Assembly: GCA_017993055.1 (NCBI GenBank)
Contig: JAGONM010000029.1
Span: 1 to 46,999, forward strand
Length of the DNA: 46,999 bases
Reading direction: 5' to 3'
Source: Armatimonadota bacterium
GTDB taxonomy: Bacteria; Armatimonadota; UBA5829; DTJY01
In this document: in pieces, positions 17,672 through 25,841 of the stretch
How positions within the stretch are numbered: position 1 is the stretch's first letter
How the letters are laid out: each line of letters opens with the position of its first letter
Made by a program: the position numbers and the translations under genes
The notes under the pieces: model-generated
Told to the model about the DNA's origin: nothing
Seen by the model: only the letters and a program-made list of their open reading frames with translations
The model's database searches: none

Positions 17672-19462
17672 ATGGCCAAGCACGTATACGACGATGAAAT
17701 ACTGGGGAAAGCGTTTGATCCGAGGCTGGCGCGCAAAGCGCTCGTCTTTGTCAAACCCTACAAAGGCCTGCTGACCCTTGCAGCCATTGTGGTACTAGCT
17801 ACCTCTGGCATCGGACTGATACAGCCGAAGCTGTGGAAGATGGCGATCGACGAGGGAATCGGAAAGCGCGACATGGATGTCGTGGTCAGAGTCGCGCTGA
17901 TGTACCTCGGTGTTTTCGCCGTGCGCTGGGTCTTCCAGGTAATACAGACGATCGTCGTCCAGAGGTTGGGTCAGAGTGTGCTGCACGATATCCGCCACAC
18001 CGTCTTCTCTCACCTGCAGAATCTATCTCTCAGCTTCTTTGACAAACGTGAGATCGGTCGGATTATCGCGCGTCTTACCAGCGACGTAGATGCCGTCAAC
18101 GACCTGCTCACATCGAGCACGCTGTCGATCATCACGGATATCTTCATGGTCGTCGGCATCGTGGTCATTCTGGTACGGGAGAACCTGCAACTGGCGCTCA
18201 TCACCTTCTCCCTGGTGCCTGTCATGGCGATCGTGACGAGTCTCTTCCGGGCCAAGGCGAGGCTGGCGTATCGGGACGTTCGCAGGAAGGTCGCGACCGT
18301 CACCGCATCGGTGGCCGAGAACGTGTCGGGCGTGCGTGTAGTCAAATCGTTCTCGCGGGAAGGCGAGAACCTGCGCCGGTTCAAGCAGGTCAACCAAGAT
18401 AACCGGCAGGCCGTCCTGTATGCTGCCAGGATTCAAGCGGTCTTCGGCCCGTTGATCACCGTGCTGACCATGTGCGGCATCTGCGCGGTCTACTGGTACG
18501 GGGGACTGCAGGTCATCGCGGGGGTGCTCACCATTGGCGTGCTCGTAGAGTTCGCCGCCTACATGAATCTCTTCTATGCGCCTATCCGAGACATGAGCAC
18601 CCTCTACCAGACCATGCAGGGCGCGATGGCCGGTGCCGAGCGCATCTTCGATATCCTCGACACCGAGCAGGAGATCAAGGATTCACCCAGCGCGAAGGAC
18701 CTTCCGCAGATCAATGGATACGTCGAGTTCAAGAAGGTGGACTTCGCCTATGATGAGACGCCGATCCTCAGGGACGTCAGCTTCGATGTCGCCCCGGGGC
18801 AGACCGTCGCCTTCGTCGGCCCGACCGGCGCGGGCAAGACAACGATCATAAACCTGCTCGGCCGCCAGTACGACATCCGGGGTGGAAGCATCACCATCGA
18901 TGGTCACGACGTCCGCGAGGTTACGATCAGGTCGCTTCGCCGACAGATGGGCGTGGTGTTGCAGGACGCGTTCCTCTTTCCGGGGAGCATCAAGGAAAAC
19001 ATCCGCTACGGGCGGCTTGAAGCGACGGATCAAGAGGTCGAGGCCGTGGCGATGACGGTCGGCTTGCACGAGTTCATCATGGAACTGCCCCAGAAATACG
19101 AGACCGATGTTCGCGAAGGCGGCACGAAGCTGTCCTCGGGGCAGAAGCAGTTGGTCTCATTCGCCAGGGCTCTTCTGGCGGATCCTCGAATCTTGATTCT
19201 CGACGAGGCGACGTCGAGCGTGGACACGCAGACCGAGGTAATCATCCAGCAGGCGTTGAGGGAATTGCTGAGGGGGCGGACGTCTTTCGTGATAGCTCAT
19301 AGGCTCTCCACGATCGTCGAGGCGGACATGATACTCGTGATCGAGGGAGGAGAGATCGTGGAGCGTGGCACGCATCAGGAACTGCTCGATAGTGGCGGCG
19401 TCTATGCGAAACTGTACGATATGCAGTTTGAGGAGGTCTCTTCCGAGGCGCTGACCGAATGA
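17672..19462 (+). CDS. ABC exporter half-transporter, catalytically complete partner
   Basis: A membrane domain (six helices) is fused to an ATPase domain: Walker A GPTGAGKTT near residue 382, Walker B ILILDEATSSVD with the catalytic Glu near 510, and the switch His in FVIAHRLST near 540. The signature is LSSGQ instead of LSGGQ. In a heterodimer this altered signature would face the degenerate Walker site of the preceding protein, while the intact pair forms the other, hydrolytic site. The ATG directly follows the upstream stop. Such exporters move drugs, lipids or peptides; substrate cannot be read from sequence. Confidence 0.93.
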   Translation: MAKHVYDDEILGKAFDPRLARKALVFVKPYKGLLTLAAIVVLATSGIGLIQPKLWKMAIDEGIGKRDMDVVVRVALMYLGVFAVRWVFQVIQTIVVQRLGQSVLHDIRHTVFSHLQNLSLSFFDKREIGRIIARLTSDVDAVNDLLTSSTLSIITDIFMVVGIVVILVRENLQLALITFSLVPVMAIVTSLFRAKARLAYRDVRRKVATVTASVAENVSGVRVVKSFSREGENLRRFKQVNQDNRQAVLYAARIQAVFGPLITVLTMCGICAVYWYGGLQVIAGVLTIGVLVEFAAYMNLFYAPIRDMSTLYQTMQGAMAGAERIFDILDTEQEIKDSPSAKDLPQINGYVEFKKVDFAYDETPILRDVSFDVAPGQTVAFVGPTGAGKTTIINLLGRQYDIRGGSITIDGHDVREVTIRSLRRQMGVVLQDAFLFPGSIKENIRYGRLEATDQEVEAVAMTVGLHEFIMELPQKYETDVREGGTKLSSGQKQLVSFARALLADPRILILDEATSSVDTQTEVIIQQALRELLRGRTSFVIAHRLSTIVEADMILVIEGGEIVERGTHQELLDSGGVYAKLYDMQFEEVSSEALTE

Positions 19463-19541
19463 GTTCCTGGACCGCGTTGGATGCTCTTTTCTTGGCGCGC
19501 TTCTCAAATGCTATTGGCACCCTGAACCATGGGAGTTCGGT

Positions 19542-20192
19542 ATGATCTTCGACAATCGCGTTGACGCGGGGCGAAGGCTTGCTGGTAGACTGCGGGATTA
19601 CGATGCCCCGGATGCCATCGTGCTGGCGATTCCGCGAGGCGGCGTTGTCGTCGGGTATGAAGTTGCAGCTGCACTGGGGGCGCCGCTCGATGTGATCATC
19701 CCGCGCAAGATCGGCGCGCCTGGTCAGTCTGAACTGGCAGTCGGGGCAGTCGCCGGCGAGAACATCGTTGTACTCGACGAGGAGGCGATCCGCCATCTTG
19801 GTGTCAGCGAATCCTACATCAGTGAGGAGGTGGCCCTCCAGAGAGAGGAGATTGCTCGCCGGAGGGTCGTGTACAGAAGCGGTCGGCCTTTTCCGTCTCT
19901 GAAGGGGAAGTCGGTGCTGCTGGTTGATGACGGTATCGCCACCGGTGCAACGATCGCGGCCGCCGCCCGCGAGGCTTATTCTCATGAGCCGAGTACGGTT
20001 GCGATCGCGGTGCCGGTCGCTCCTCCAGACGCGGTCTCGCGCCTCAGAACCGAAGTGGAGGATCTTATCGTGCTGGAGACGCCGGAACCGTTCTACGCTG
20101 TCGGTTCATGGTACTATCATTTCGAACAGACCACCGATGAGCAGGTGATCGAGCTTCTTCGGGCTGCAGAGAGCTGGCTATACCGAGAGTAG
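19542..20192 (+). CDS. Phosphoribosyltransferase domain protein
   Basis: A 216-residue cytosolic protein with the type I phosphoribosyltransferase fold. IPRGGVVVGYEVA near the N-terminus and the PRPP-binding loop SVLLVDDGIATGATIAAAA near residues 123-142 are clear. The long insertion between them (IPRKIGAPGQSELAVGAVA) is typical of the uncharacterised family often annotated simply as phosphoribosyltransferase and sometimes fused to hydrolases. The base acceptor is unknown. GGGAG lies six bases before the ATG. It stands 79 bp after the ABC exporter genes. Confidence 0.85.
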   Translation: MIFDNRVDAGRRLAGRLRDYDAPDAIVLAIPRGGVVVGYEVAAALGAPLDVIIPRKIGAPGQSELAVGAVAGENIVVLDEEAIRHLGVSESYISEEVALQREEIARRRVVYRSGRPFPSLKGKSVLLVDDGIATGATIAAAAREAYSHEPSTVAIAVPVAPPDAVSRLRTEVEDLIVLETPEPFYAVGSWYYHFEQTTDEQVIELLRAAESWLYRE

Positions 20193-20305
20193 CTCTCGCT
20201 CGCCATCCGTCGGCGTCCTTCAGATGGGGCATGTGTCGCCGCGGTGAGTTCGGGCTGTGTTGCTTGCGATTCTTGTTCTCGGTTGAGGTGAAGGGAGTGA
20301 TTGGC

Positions 20306-21148
20306 ATGATAGCTTTCCTTATTGCGTTGTTGGCGATCGGTCAGGTGGTGGTGACCGTAGAGCCGCAGATTGTCAGCCCCAACCAGTGGTCGTATCTCGA
20401 CGTGTACCGGGCGCCGTCCTGCATGCGTATTGACGGTGTGATCGGTGAGAAGGAGTGGGCGTTCGCGGCGGTAGGTAGTGGCTTCACGGAGTGCTTCCAG
20501 GCCGGATACAAGCCTGTTCACGCGACGTACGTCAGAGCGCTCTGGGACGATCGGTGTCTGTATGTCGCCTTCGAGTTTGAGGACAATGACATCTGGGGCA
20601 CCTATACGAAGCGCGACGATCCGATCTACGTTGAGGAGGCGGCCGAGATGTTCATCGACCCCGACTGGACGGGACGGCACTACTGGGAGGTCAATGTCAG
20701 CCCTAGGAACACTGTTGCGGACCTGATGGTCATTGCGGCGGGTTGGCAGGGGCGCGCTTCCATTAGCAACAAGTACAACGTGCTGGGTCTGCACACCGGC
20801 GTCAAGGTCTACGGAACCGTGGACGATCGGACGGACGTGGACCGTGGGTGGACGGCGGAGTACGCGATCCCATGGACTGAGTTCAAGGGACGCGCCACGA
20901 ACTCACCTCCACGGGATGGCGATTCTTGGCGGGTGAACTTCTTCCGCATAGACCGTCTTGGCCCGGGGGTGGAAGACGATCAGTTCCTGGCCTGGTCGCT
21001 GTCGCCGGGAGTATTCCATCAACCGAAGAACTTCGGGGTCCTGGTCTTCAGAGACTGTCCGGCCGGTCCCCGATCGGATCGTTGTGCAGGCAGCCCAGTG
21101 CCACATGCGTCATTGCGCTGCGCCGCCCCAGGTGATAGAATGCCGTGA
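20306..21148 (+). CDS. Exported CBM9-like carbohydrate-binding protein
   Basis: A hydrophobic N-terminus (MIAFLIALLAIGQVVVTVEP) suggests a signal peptide. The rest resembles family 9 carbohydrate-binding and related sugar-binding domains: IDGVIGEKEWAFA, VRALWDDRCLYVAFEFEDND, EEAAEMFIDPD, YWEVNVSPRNTVADL and WTAEYAIPWTEF. The ATG at 20306 has GGGAG upstream; an upstream start at 20231 is less likely. After the domain's usual end (FGVLVF), about 26 residues rich in Pro, Arg and Cys follow and look unlike the rest, so the true end may differ. It probably binds extracellular polysaccharide. Confidence 0.75.
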   Translation: MIAFLIALLAIGQVVVTVEPQIVSPNQWSYLDVYRAPSCMRIDGVIGEKEWAFAAVGSGFTECFQAGYKPVHATYVRALWDDRCLYVAFEFEDNDIWGTYTKRDDPIYVEEAAEMFIDPDWTGRHYWEVNVSPRNTVADLMVIAAGWQGRASISNKYNVLGLHTGVKVYGTVDDRTDVDRGWTAEYAIPWTEFKGRATNSPPRDGDSWRVNFFRIDRLGPGVEDDQFLAWSLSPGVFHQPKNFGVLVFRDCPAGPRSDRCAGSPVPHASLRCAAPGDRMP

Positions 21149-21188
21149 AAAAACATCTCATGCCCTTCCTGTTGGAGGTGTAGTCGCA

Positions 21189-21875
21189 ATGCCTGCATAC
21201 AAGCGCCCTCAGATCGTGGTGCTTGTCCTCATCCTCGCCGCCGGTATCACCGCGTCCGTCGTGAACTTGGCTAGATCTCGTGCTGCCGGTTCGATCACAG
21301 GACCCGTGCGCTTGATCGAGCCGAACGGGGGTGGCGTCGAGACGGTGATTGCGGAGGAGGCTCCGGACGACCCGCCGGCATTCCGCATTCACGTTGCGGG
21401 AGAAGTGGCGAAGCCGGGCGTCTACGATCTGGAGCCTGGTACTAGAGTTGAGGACGCGATAGAGGCGGCAGGTGGCGCTACCTCGGGTGCCGACCTGGAG
21501 ACGATAAACCTCGCCGAGAAGCTCTCGGACGGTCAGCAGGTGTACATCGCCCTCAAAGGCAAGACGCCGGCCCCGGCCACTTCCGTTGTGAGGGGAGGCG
21601 ATCCCGGGCCGGGCGGGAAGCCGCCGGCACCTTCGGCTGGAGCGACCGCGTCGGCATCGGACAAGTTCAAGAATCCTGGCGACGGTACGGTCAGTGTCAA
21701 CAGTGCAGGTGAGCAAGAACTCCAGAAGCTCCCGGGTGTAGGCCCCGCGATGTCCGGAAGAATCCTTGAGTATCGGCGCGAACACGGCGGATTCAAGTCG
21801 GTGGACGAGTTGGAGGAGGTCAAGGGCATCGGCCCGAAGACCCTCGAGAAGATGCGTCCATTTGTGAAGCTGTGA
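21189..21875 (+). CDS. comEA: ComEA-like DNA-binding competence protein
   Basis: ComEA binds incoming DNA at the outer face of the membrane during transformation. An N-terminal membrane anchor (about residues 8-26) is followed by an SLBB domain (FRIHVAGEVAKPGVYDLEPG), a Pro/Ala/Gly-rich linker, and a helix-hairpin-helix pair (VNSAGEQELQKLPGVGPAMS and VDELEEVKGIGPKTLEKM). This is the full ComEA architecture. The ATG at 21189 has GGAGGTG eight bases upstream, although the frame is open far upstream. comEC follows after seven bases, as in other competence operons. Confidence 0.9.
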   Translation: MPAYKRPQIVVLVLILAAGITASVVNLARSRAAGSITGPVRLIEPNGGGVETVIAEEAPDDPPAFRIHVAGEVAKPGVYDLEPGTRVEDAIEAAGGATSGADLETINLAEKLSDGQQVYIALKGKTPAPATSVVRGGDPGPGGKPPAPSAGATASASDKFKNPGDGTVSVNSAGEQELQKLPGVGPAMSGRILEYRREHGGFKSVDELEEVKGIGPKTLEKMRPFVKL

Positions 21876-21882
21876 GGTTCGC

Positions 21883-23481
21883 ATGAACCTCCATAGGCGG
21901 CCGCTGTTTCCAATCGCAGTCGTGTACATAGCCGGTATCGTTCTATCGGCCGAGACGCGTCTGCCTCCCTCAGTTGCTCTGCTCCTCGGAACGACCCTCG
22001 TCCTGGCGGCGGCCGTCATGCCGACCGGGAAGCTGCCCCGCGCCGTGGCACTGCTCGCTGCCGGAGTGTTTCTGCTTGGCATGCTCAGGACTTCCGCCGC
22101 TTGGGTGGTGCCTGCGGACGACGTATCGCGTCTCGCCGAAGGGAAGATGGTCCATGTCACAGGGGTTATCGTCTCCGACCCTGAGCCGCGGGATGACGGC
22201 AGCGTGAGGTTCGTCGTCCGCGCGGAATCGGCAGAGACCTACACGAGCCGATACCCGGTTACCGGAAGGGCGATGGTTTCCATCTACCGGTCAAGTTGGG
22301 AGGAGTCCGGTTCGGGCTACGTTCCCTTCCACGGGGACCGGGTGATGGTTCACGGCCGGCTCCGAGTTCCCGGCCCTGCCGCCAACCCGGATTCCGGGTC
22401 CTACGGAGATTACCTCATGCGGAGGGGTATATACTGCACGCTCTCTGCCTCGACCGGTGACATATCTCGCGTTGGGTTCGCCGGAGGTGGCGTCAGACAC
22501 CTCGCGGCTGTGATGAAGCATGCCATCATGGGCAGGATTGCGCGAATGCTGCCTGGCGACAGGGGTAGTTTGCTGATCGGAGTCCTGCTCGGCAACTACG
22601 CTTCGTTGCCGCTCGGAGTGCAGTCAGCCTTCATGCGCACAGGGACCATGCACCTGCTCGCGGCTTCCGGATACAACTGCGGCGTGATCCTCCTGATATT
22701 CCGATGGATATTGCGCAGGCTGACCGTTCCAAGGGCGTGGATGCACATCCTGCTCATTGCGCTGCTGTGGGCCTTCGCGCTGCTTGTGGGCATGGGTCCT
22801 TCGATCGTGCGGGCCACGGCCATGGTGACGGCGTCTCTATCGGCGTATCTCCTGTGGCGGTCTCCTGATCTGTTGAACATCGTGCTGTTGTCGGGGCTGG
22901 TGATCCTCGGCGCGAACCCGCTCAATCTGTACGATGTCGGATTTCAGCTCTCGTTTGCCGCGGTGCTTGCAATCATCACGATAGCGCCGTTTCTGGAGCG
23001 GCTGATGGTGTCCTCGCCATCCCAGAACTCCGGCGGGGTGAAGAGTGCGGTGGCGAGGGGCGGCATCTGGGCGTGGAGGAATGTGTTCGCGGCCGTGACT
23101 CTCTCAGCCGCCGCGACGGTCGGCTCCGCGCCGATCACGGCGTACTATTTCAACTATGTCTCGGTCGTGTCAATCGCGGCGAATGCGGCGGTGGCGCTTC
23201 TCGTGGTGGCGTTGACGGCCTTCGGCTTGGCTTCGTTGAGCGCTTCTTGGATACCATTGCTTGGACCGTCGCTGGCGGTGTTCAGTTCGTGGACGGCGGG
23301 CTCGATGCTCTGGGTCGTGACGGTGATGGGCGACCTGTGGTGGGCATCGTGGTCGGTCCGATCACCGTCATGGATAGTGATTCTGGCCTACTATGTCGGC
23401 CTCATGGTGTTGGTGGAGTTGACTCATCGCCGCAGACACGGCCCGGTTCGTGATAATGACAGACACCAGAATGCCTCGTAA
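21883..23481 (+). CDS. comEC: ComEC/Rec2 membrane channel protein (lacks nuclease domain)
   Basis: A 532-residue polytopic membrane protein forming the predicted DNA uptake channel. The N-terminal region has membrane helices and the DUF4131 OB-like domain (MVHVTGVIVSDPEPRDDG). The competence domain begins near residue 210 with LLIGVLLGNYASLPLGVQSA and the conserved TGTMHLLAASGYNCG, where most relatives read HLLAVSGLH. Typical ComEC proteins continue into a metallo-beta-lactamase domain; here that domain is encoded by the next, overlapping gene. Confidence 0.88.
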   Translation: MNLHRRPLFPIAVVYIAGIVLSAETRLPPSVALLLGTTLVLAAAVMPTGKLPRAVALLAAGVFLLGMLRTSAAWVVPADDVSRLAEGKMVHVTGVIVSDPEPRDDGSVRFVVRAESAETYTSRYPVTGRAMVSIYRSSWEESGSGYVPFHGDRVMVHGRLRVPGPAANPDSGSYGDYLMRRGIYCTLSASTGDISRVGFAGGGVRHLAAVMKHAIMGRIARMLPGDRGSLLIGVLLGNYASLPLGVQSAFMRTGTMHLLAASGYNCGVILLIFRWILRRLTVPRAWMHILLIALLWAFALLVGMGPSIVRATAMVTASLSAYLLWRSPDLLNIVLLSGLVILGANPLNLYDVGFQLSFAAVLAIITIAPFLERLMVSSPSQNSGGVKSAVARGGIWAWRNVFAAVTLSAAATVGSAPITAYYFNYVSVVSIAANAAVALLVVALTAFGLASLSASWIPLLGPSLAVFSSWTAGSMLWVVTVMGDLWWASWSVRSPSWIVILAYYVGLMVLVELTHRRRHGPVRDNDRHQNAS

Positions 23482-24361
23482 GGGACTGCTAGTCGCAGGT
23501 CTGCTGATCCTGCTGACCGTGGGCTGGGCGCTTCTAAGGGTCTTCGTTGTCCACGGGGGCGATGCACTCGAGATTGCGTTCCTGAGCGTCGGTCAGGGAG
23601 ACTGTGCCTTCCTGCGCACCCCTTCGGGTCGCACGATGCTCATTGATGGTGGGACTGACGGTGGAAGCGACGTCGGGTATAACGTCATCGCGCCGTTTCT
23701 CAGGCGAAAGGGAGTGAATCGCATTGATGTGCTGGTGCTTAGCCATCCCCATGCGGATCATCTGTCGGGACTCGTTGCAGTGGTGCGCGAGTTTCGGGTC
23801 GGTATGGTGCTCGATCCGTGCATCCCGCATCCTTCGCCCCTCTACAGTGAGTTTCTGCAGGTGGTGAAGGATCGTGGAGCTCTCTACCGGCAGGCCGTAA
23901 GAGGTCAGACGCTTGACCTCGGCGACGGAGCAAAGGCTGAAGTGCTGAATCCGCCTAGCCAGCGGCTGTCGGGCACTCAGGATGATGTCAACAACGGCTC
24001 AGTGGTGCTTCGCTTCTCATCCCAGGGGCATCGCATCCTGTTCGCGGGTGATGCGGAATATGATGCCGAGATGGACATCATGCGGTCGGGGATGAACGTG
24101 AAGTGCGACGTGCTCAAGATCGGTCACCATGGCGGCAACGATGCAACCTCCGCTGACTGGCTCGATGCTGCTCGGCCGAAGATTGCGGTGATTAGCGTCG
24201 GGCGCAGCAACTCCTTTGGCCACCCTCAGAGAGAGGTTCTGTCGCGACTGGAAGCGCGTGGAGTGCGAATATACCGTACCGATCACCACGGTGCCGTCAC
24301 GGTGCGGTTCGTAGGCGGCGCCATGACGGTTCGAACCACACTCTCGCGCGCGGGATTCTAG
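23450..24361 (+). CDS. ComEC-type metallo-beta-lactamase domain protein
   Basis: One N-terminal membrane segment (about residues 10-30) precedes a metallo-beta-lactamase fold: FLSVGQGDCAFLRTPSG, MLIDGG, LVLSHPHADHLSGL (the HxHxDH metal motif), FAGDAEYDAE and KIGHHGGNDATS. This matches the C-terminal domain of full-length ComEC, proposed to degrade the non-transported strand. The frame overlaps comEC by 32 bases. GTG at 23450 or ATG at 23456 or 23471 are possible starts, none with a good ribosome binding site, so coupling to comEC is likely. Confidence 0.87.
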   Translation: MIMTDTRMPRKGLLVAGLLILLTVGWALLRVFVVHGGDALEIAFLSVGQGDCAFLRTPSGRTMLIDGGTDGGSDVGYNVIAPFLRRKGVNRIDVLVLSHPHADHLSGLVAVVREFRVGMVLDPCIPHPSPLYSEFLQVVKDRGALYRQAVRGQTLDLGDGAKAEVLNPPSQRLSGTQDDVNNGSVVLRFSSQGHRILFAGDAEYDAEMDIMRSGMNVKCDVLKIGHHGGNDATSADWLDAARPKIAVISVGRSNSFGHPQREVLSRLEARGVRIYRTDHHGAVTVRFVGGAMTVRTTLSRAGF

Positions 24362-24499
24362 CGCGCCAGTACTACCCCATGAACCCGGTAGAAATGCCGT
24401 TTTTTGGCCAGTAGGCGGGGCAAGGGCTATCAGAAGAACTGGACCGTCCGATAATATCATTTGGGAGTCTTGGCTCCGGGGACGCTTGGGGGTGCAAAC

Positions 24500-25651
24500 T
24501 TGCAGAGTATCAGCATCGAACAGATCACCACGAACAGCAAACAGCCCAGACAGACCTTCTATGAGAGCAGTCTGGAGGAACTGGCGCAGTCAATTAGGGA
24601 GCGCGGCGTTCTGGAACCGATTGTTGTGCGGCCAAAGGACGGCAAGTATGAGATAGTGATGGGTGAGCGCCGATACCGAGCTAGCCAACTTGCCGGACTG
24701 AGTGAGATTCCGGCGGTGGTGCGCGATATGACCGATGAAGACGCCGCCGCGGACGCGCTCCTGGAGAACTTCCAGCGGGAGGACCTGAACCCGATTGACC
24801 GCGCAAAGGCTATTGAGAGCCTGCTCAGTTTCATGACGTGGGACAGGTGTGCAAAGACGCTGGGAGTGAGCGAGAGTACGCTCCGCCGGCATCTTGAACT
24901 TCTAGAACTTCCGGACGAGGTTCAGCGCGAACTCGTCGAATCTTTCAATGGCTCATCCGGCGCGTCATTCAGCGAGGCCCATGCCCGGCTTCTCAAGAGC
25001 CTCAACTCGGATCGGTCGCTGCAGTCTCGCCTTCTGCGAAAGATCAAGGACGAGAATCTCTCAGTGGGCGAGACGCAGAAGATTCTGGACGCGATCCGCG
25101 AAGTTCCTGCCAAGACCGAAGCCTTCCTGCGCGTGCCCATCCGCGTGATCGAGGAGATGCTGAAGCAGATCGGGAAGGCGCAGAAGAAGACGAAGCCGTT
25201 CAAGGCACAAACCTCCAAGCAGCACGTTCAGGCGTTGGAGAAGGCGGCGGACCAGCTTGCGGAGTTGGCCGACGAGCGGCTCATCGAGTATCTCAAGATG
25301 GACGAGATGAACCAGTTGTTGAGCACGTGTGACACGGCTTTCCGAGAACTGGAGGGCTTCTGCAACAGGCTCAGATGCGCACTTCGGAAGGACGATCACG
25401 GATTCAAGGAAGTGTATATCCATTGCCCACTATGCGGCCGCATAGAACTGGTCGGCAGCATGAGGTGTGCCGTCTGTTGGACGGTTCTCCGAAGGTGCGT
25501 GGACTGCGGTCTGTATGATGAGGCATACCAGCGCTGCTCGGTTTCAGGGGATTACGTCTACCTCTCTGAGGCTGAGTCCCCGCAGGACAGCTCAGCTTCG
25601 TACAAGTGCGAGAACTACAAGCCGAAGTTCGAGCCGCGCAAGGCGGCATAG
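24500..25651 (+). CDS. Orphan ParB-like protein with cysteine-rich C-terminus
   Basis: The N-terminal 90 residues form a ParB/Spo0J-like domain: ITTNSKQPRQTF, a Box with ERGVLEPIVVRP, and GERRYRASQLAGLSEIPAVV (canonical GERRxRA). A helix-turn-helix follows (WDRCAKTLGVSESTLRRHLE). A helical linker and a tail from about residue 308 contain CPLC, CAVC and CVDC pairs plus two more Cys, which look like zinc ribbons. No parA is adjacent, so a role in transcription or DNA binding rather than partition is possible. TTG at 24500 with GGGGGTG upstream is preferred; TTG at 24461 has no ribosome binding site. Confidence 0.8.
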   Translation: MQSISIEQITTNSKQPRQTFYESSLEELAQSIRERGVLEPIVVRPKDGKYEIVMGERRYRASQLAGLSEIPAVVRDMTDEDAAADALLENFQREDLNPIDRAKAIESLLSFMTWDRCAKTLGVSESTLRRHLELLELPDEVQRELVESFNGSSGASFSEAHARLLKSLNSDRSLQSRLLRKIKDENLSVGETQKILDAIREVPAKTEAFLRVPIRVIEEMLKQIGKAQKKTKPFKAQTSKQHVQALEKAADQLAELADERLIEYLKMDEMNQLLSTCDTAFRELEGFCNRLRCALRKDDHGFKEVYIHCPLCGRIELVGSMRCAVCWTVLRRCVDCGLYDEAYQRCSVSGDYVYLSEAESPQDSSASYKCENYKPKFEPRKAA

Positions 25652-25686
25652 ACGTCATCGGTGGCTCGTCACCTCATACCCAAGTC

Positions 25687-25719
25687 CTGAGGCCCCGGTT
25701 CTCCCGACCGGGGCCTCAG
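25687..25719 (+). terminator. Hairpin terminator after the ParB-like gene
   Basis: A perfect 13-bp inverted repeat, CTGAGGCCCCGGT (25687-25699) and ACCGGGGCCTCAG (25707-25719), surrounds a seven-base loop 36 bp after the stop. The following bases (TCTCGACTG) do not form a T-tract, so this may be a GC-rich hairpin terminator of the type that works without one. Confidence 0.75.
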
Positions 25720-25841
25720 TCTCGACTGATCGCCTGCGGGTTCAGTATTCGGCAGAGGACTTTTGTGGCGGCATCTGTAACCTAACTCCAGACATGCGGG
25801 CGGCGACGCCCGCGCAAATCAGACGATGCGAGGTGGCTGCA

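Noticed and set aside
25467-25841. Upstream extension of the DegT aminotransferase frame
   Set aside because: It overlaps the end of the ParB-like gene and crosses a strong terminator hairpin; relatives begin near LAIDGGTPVR.
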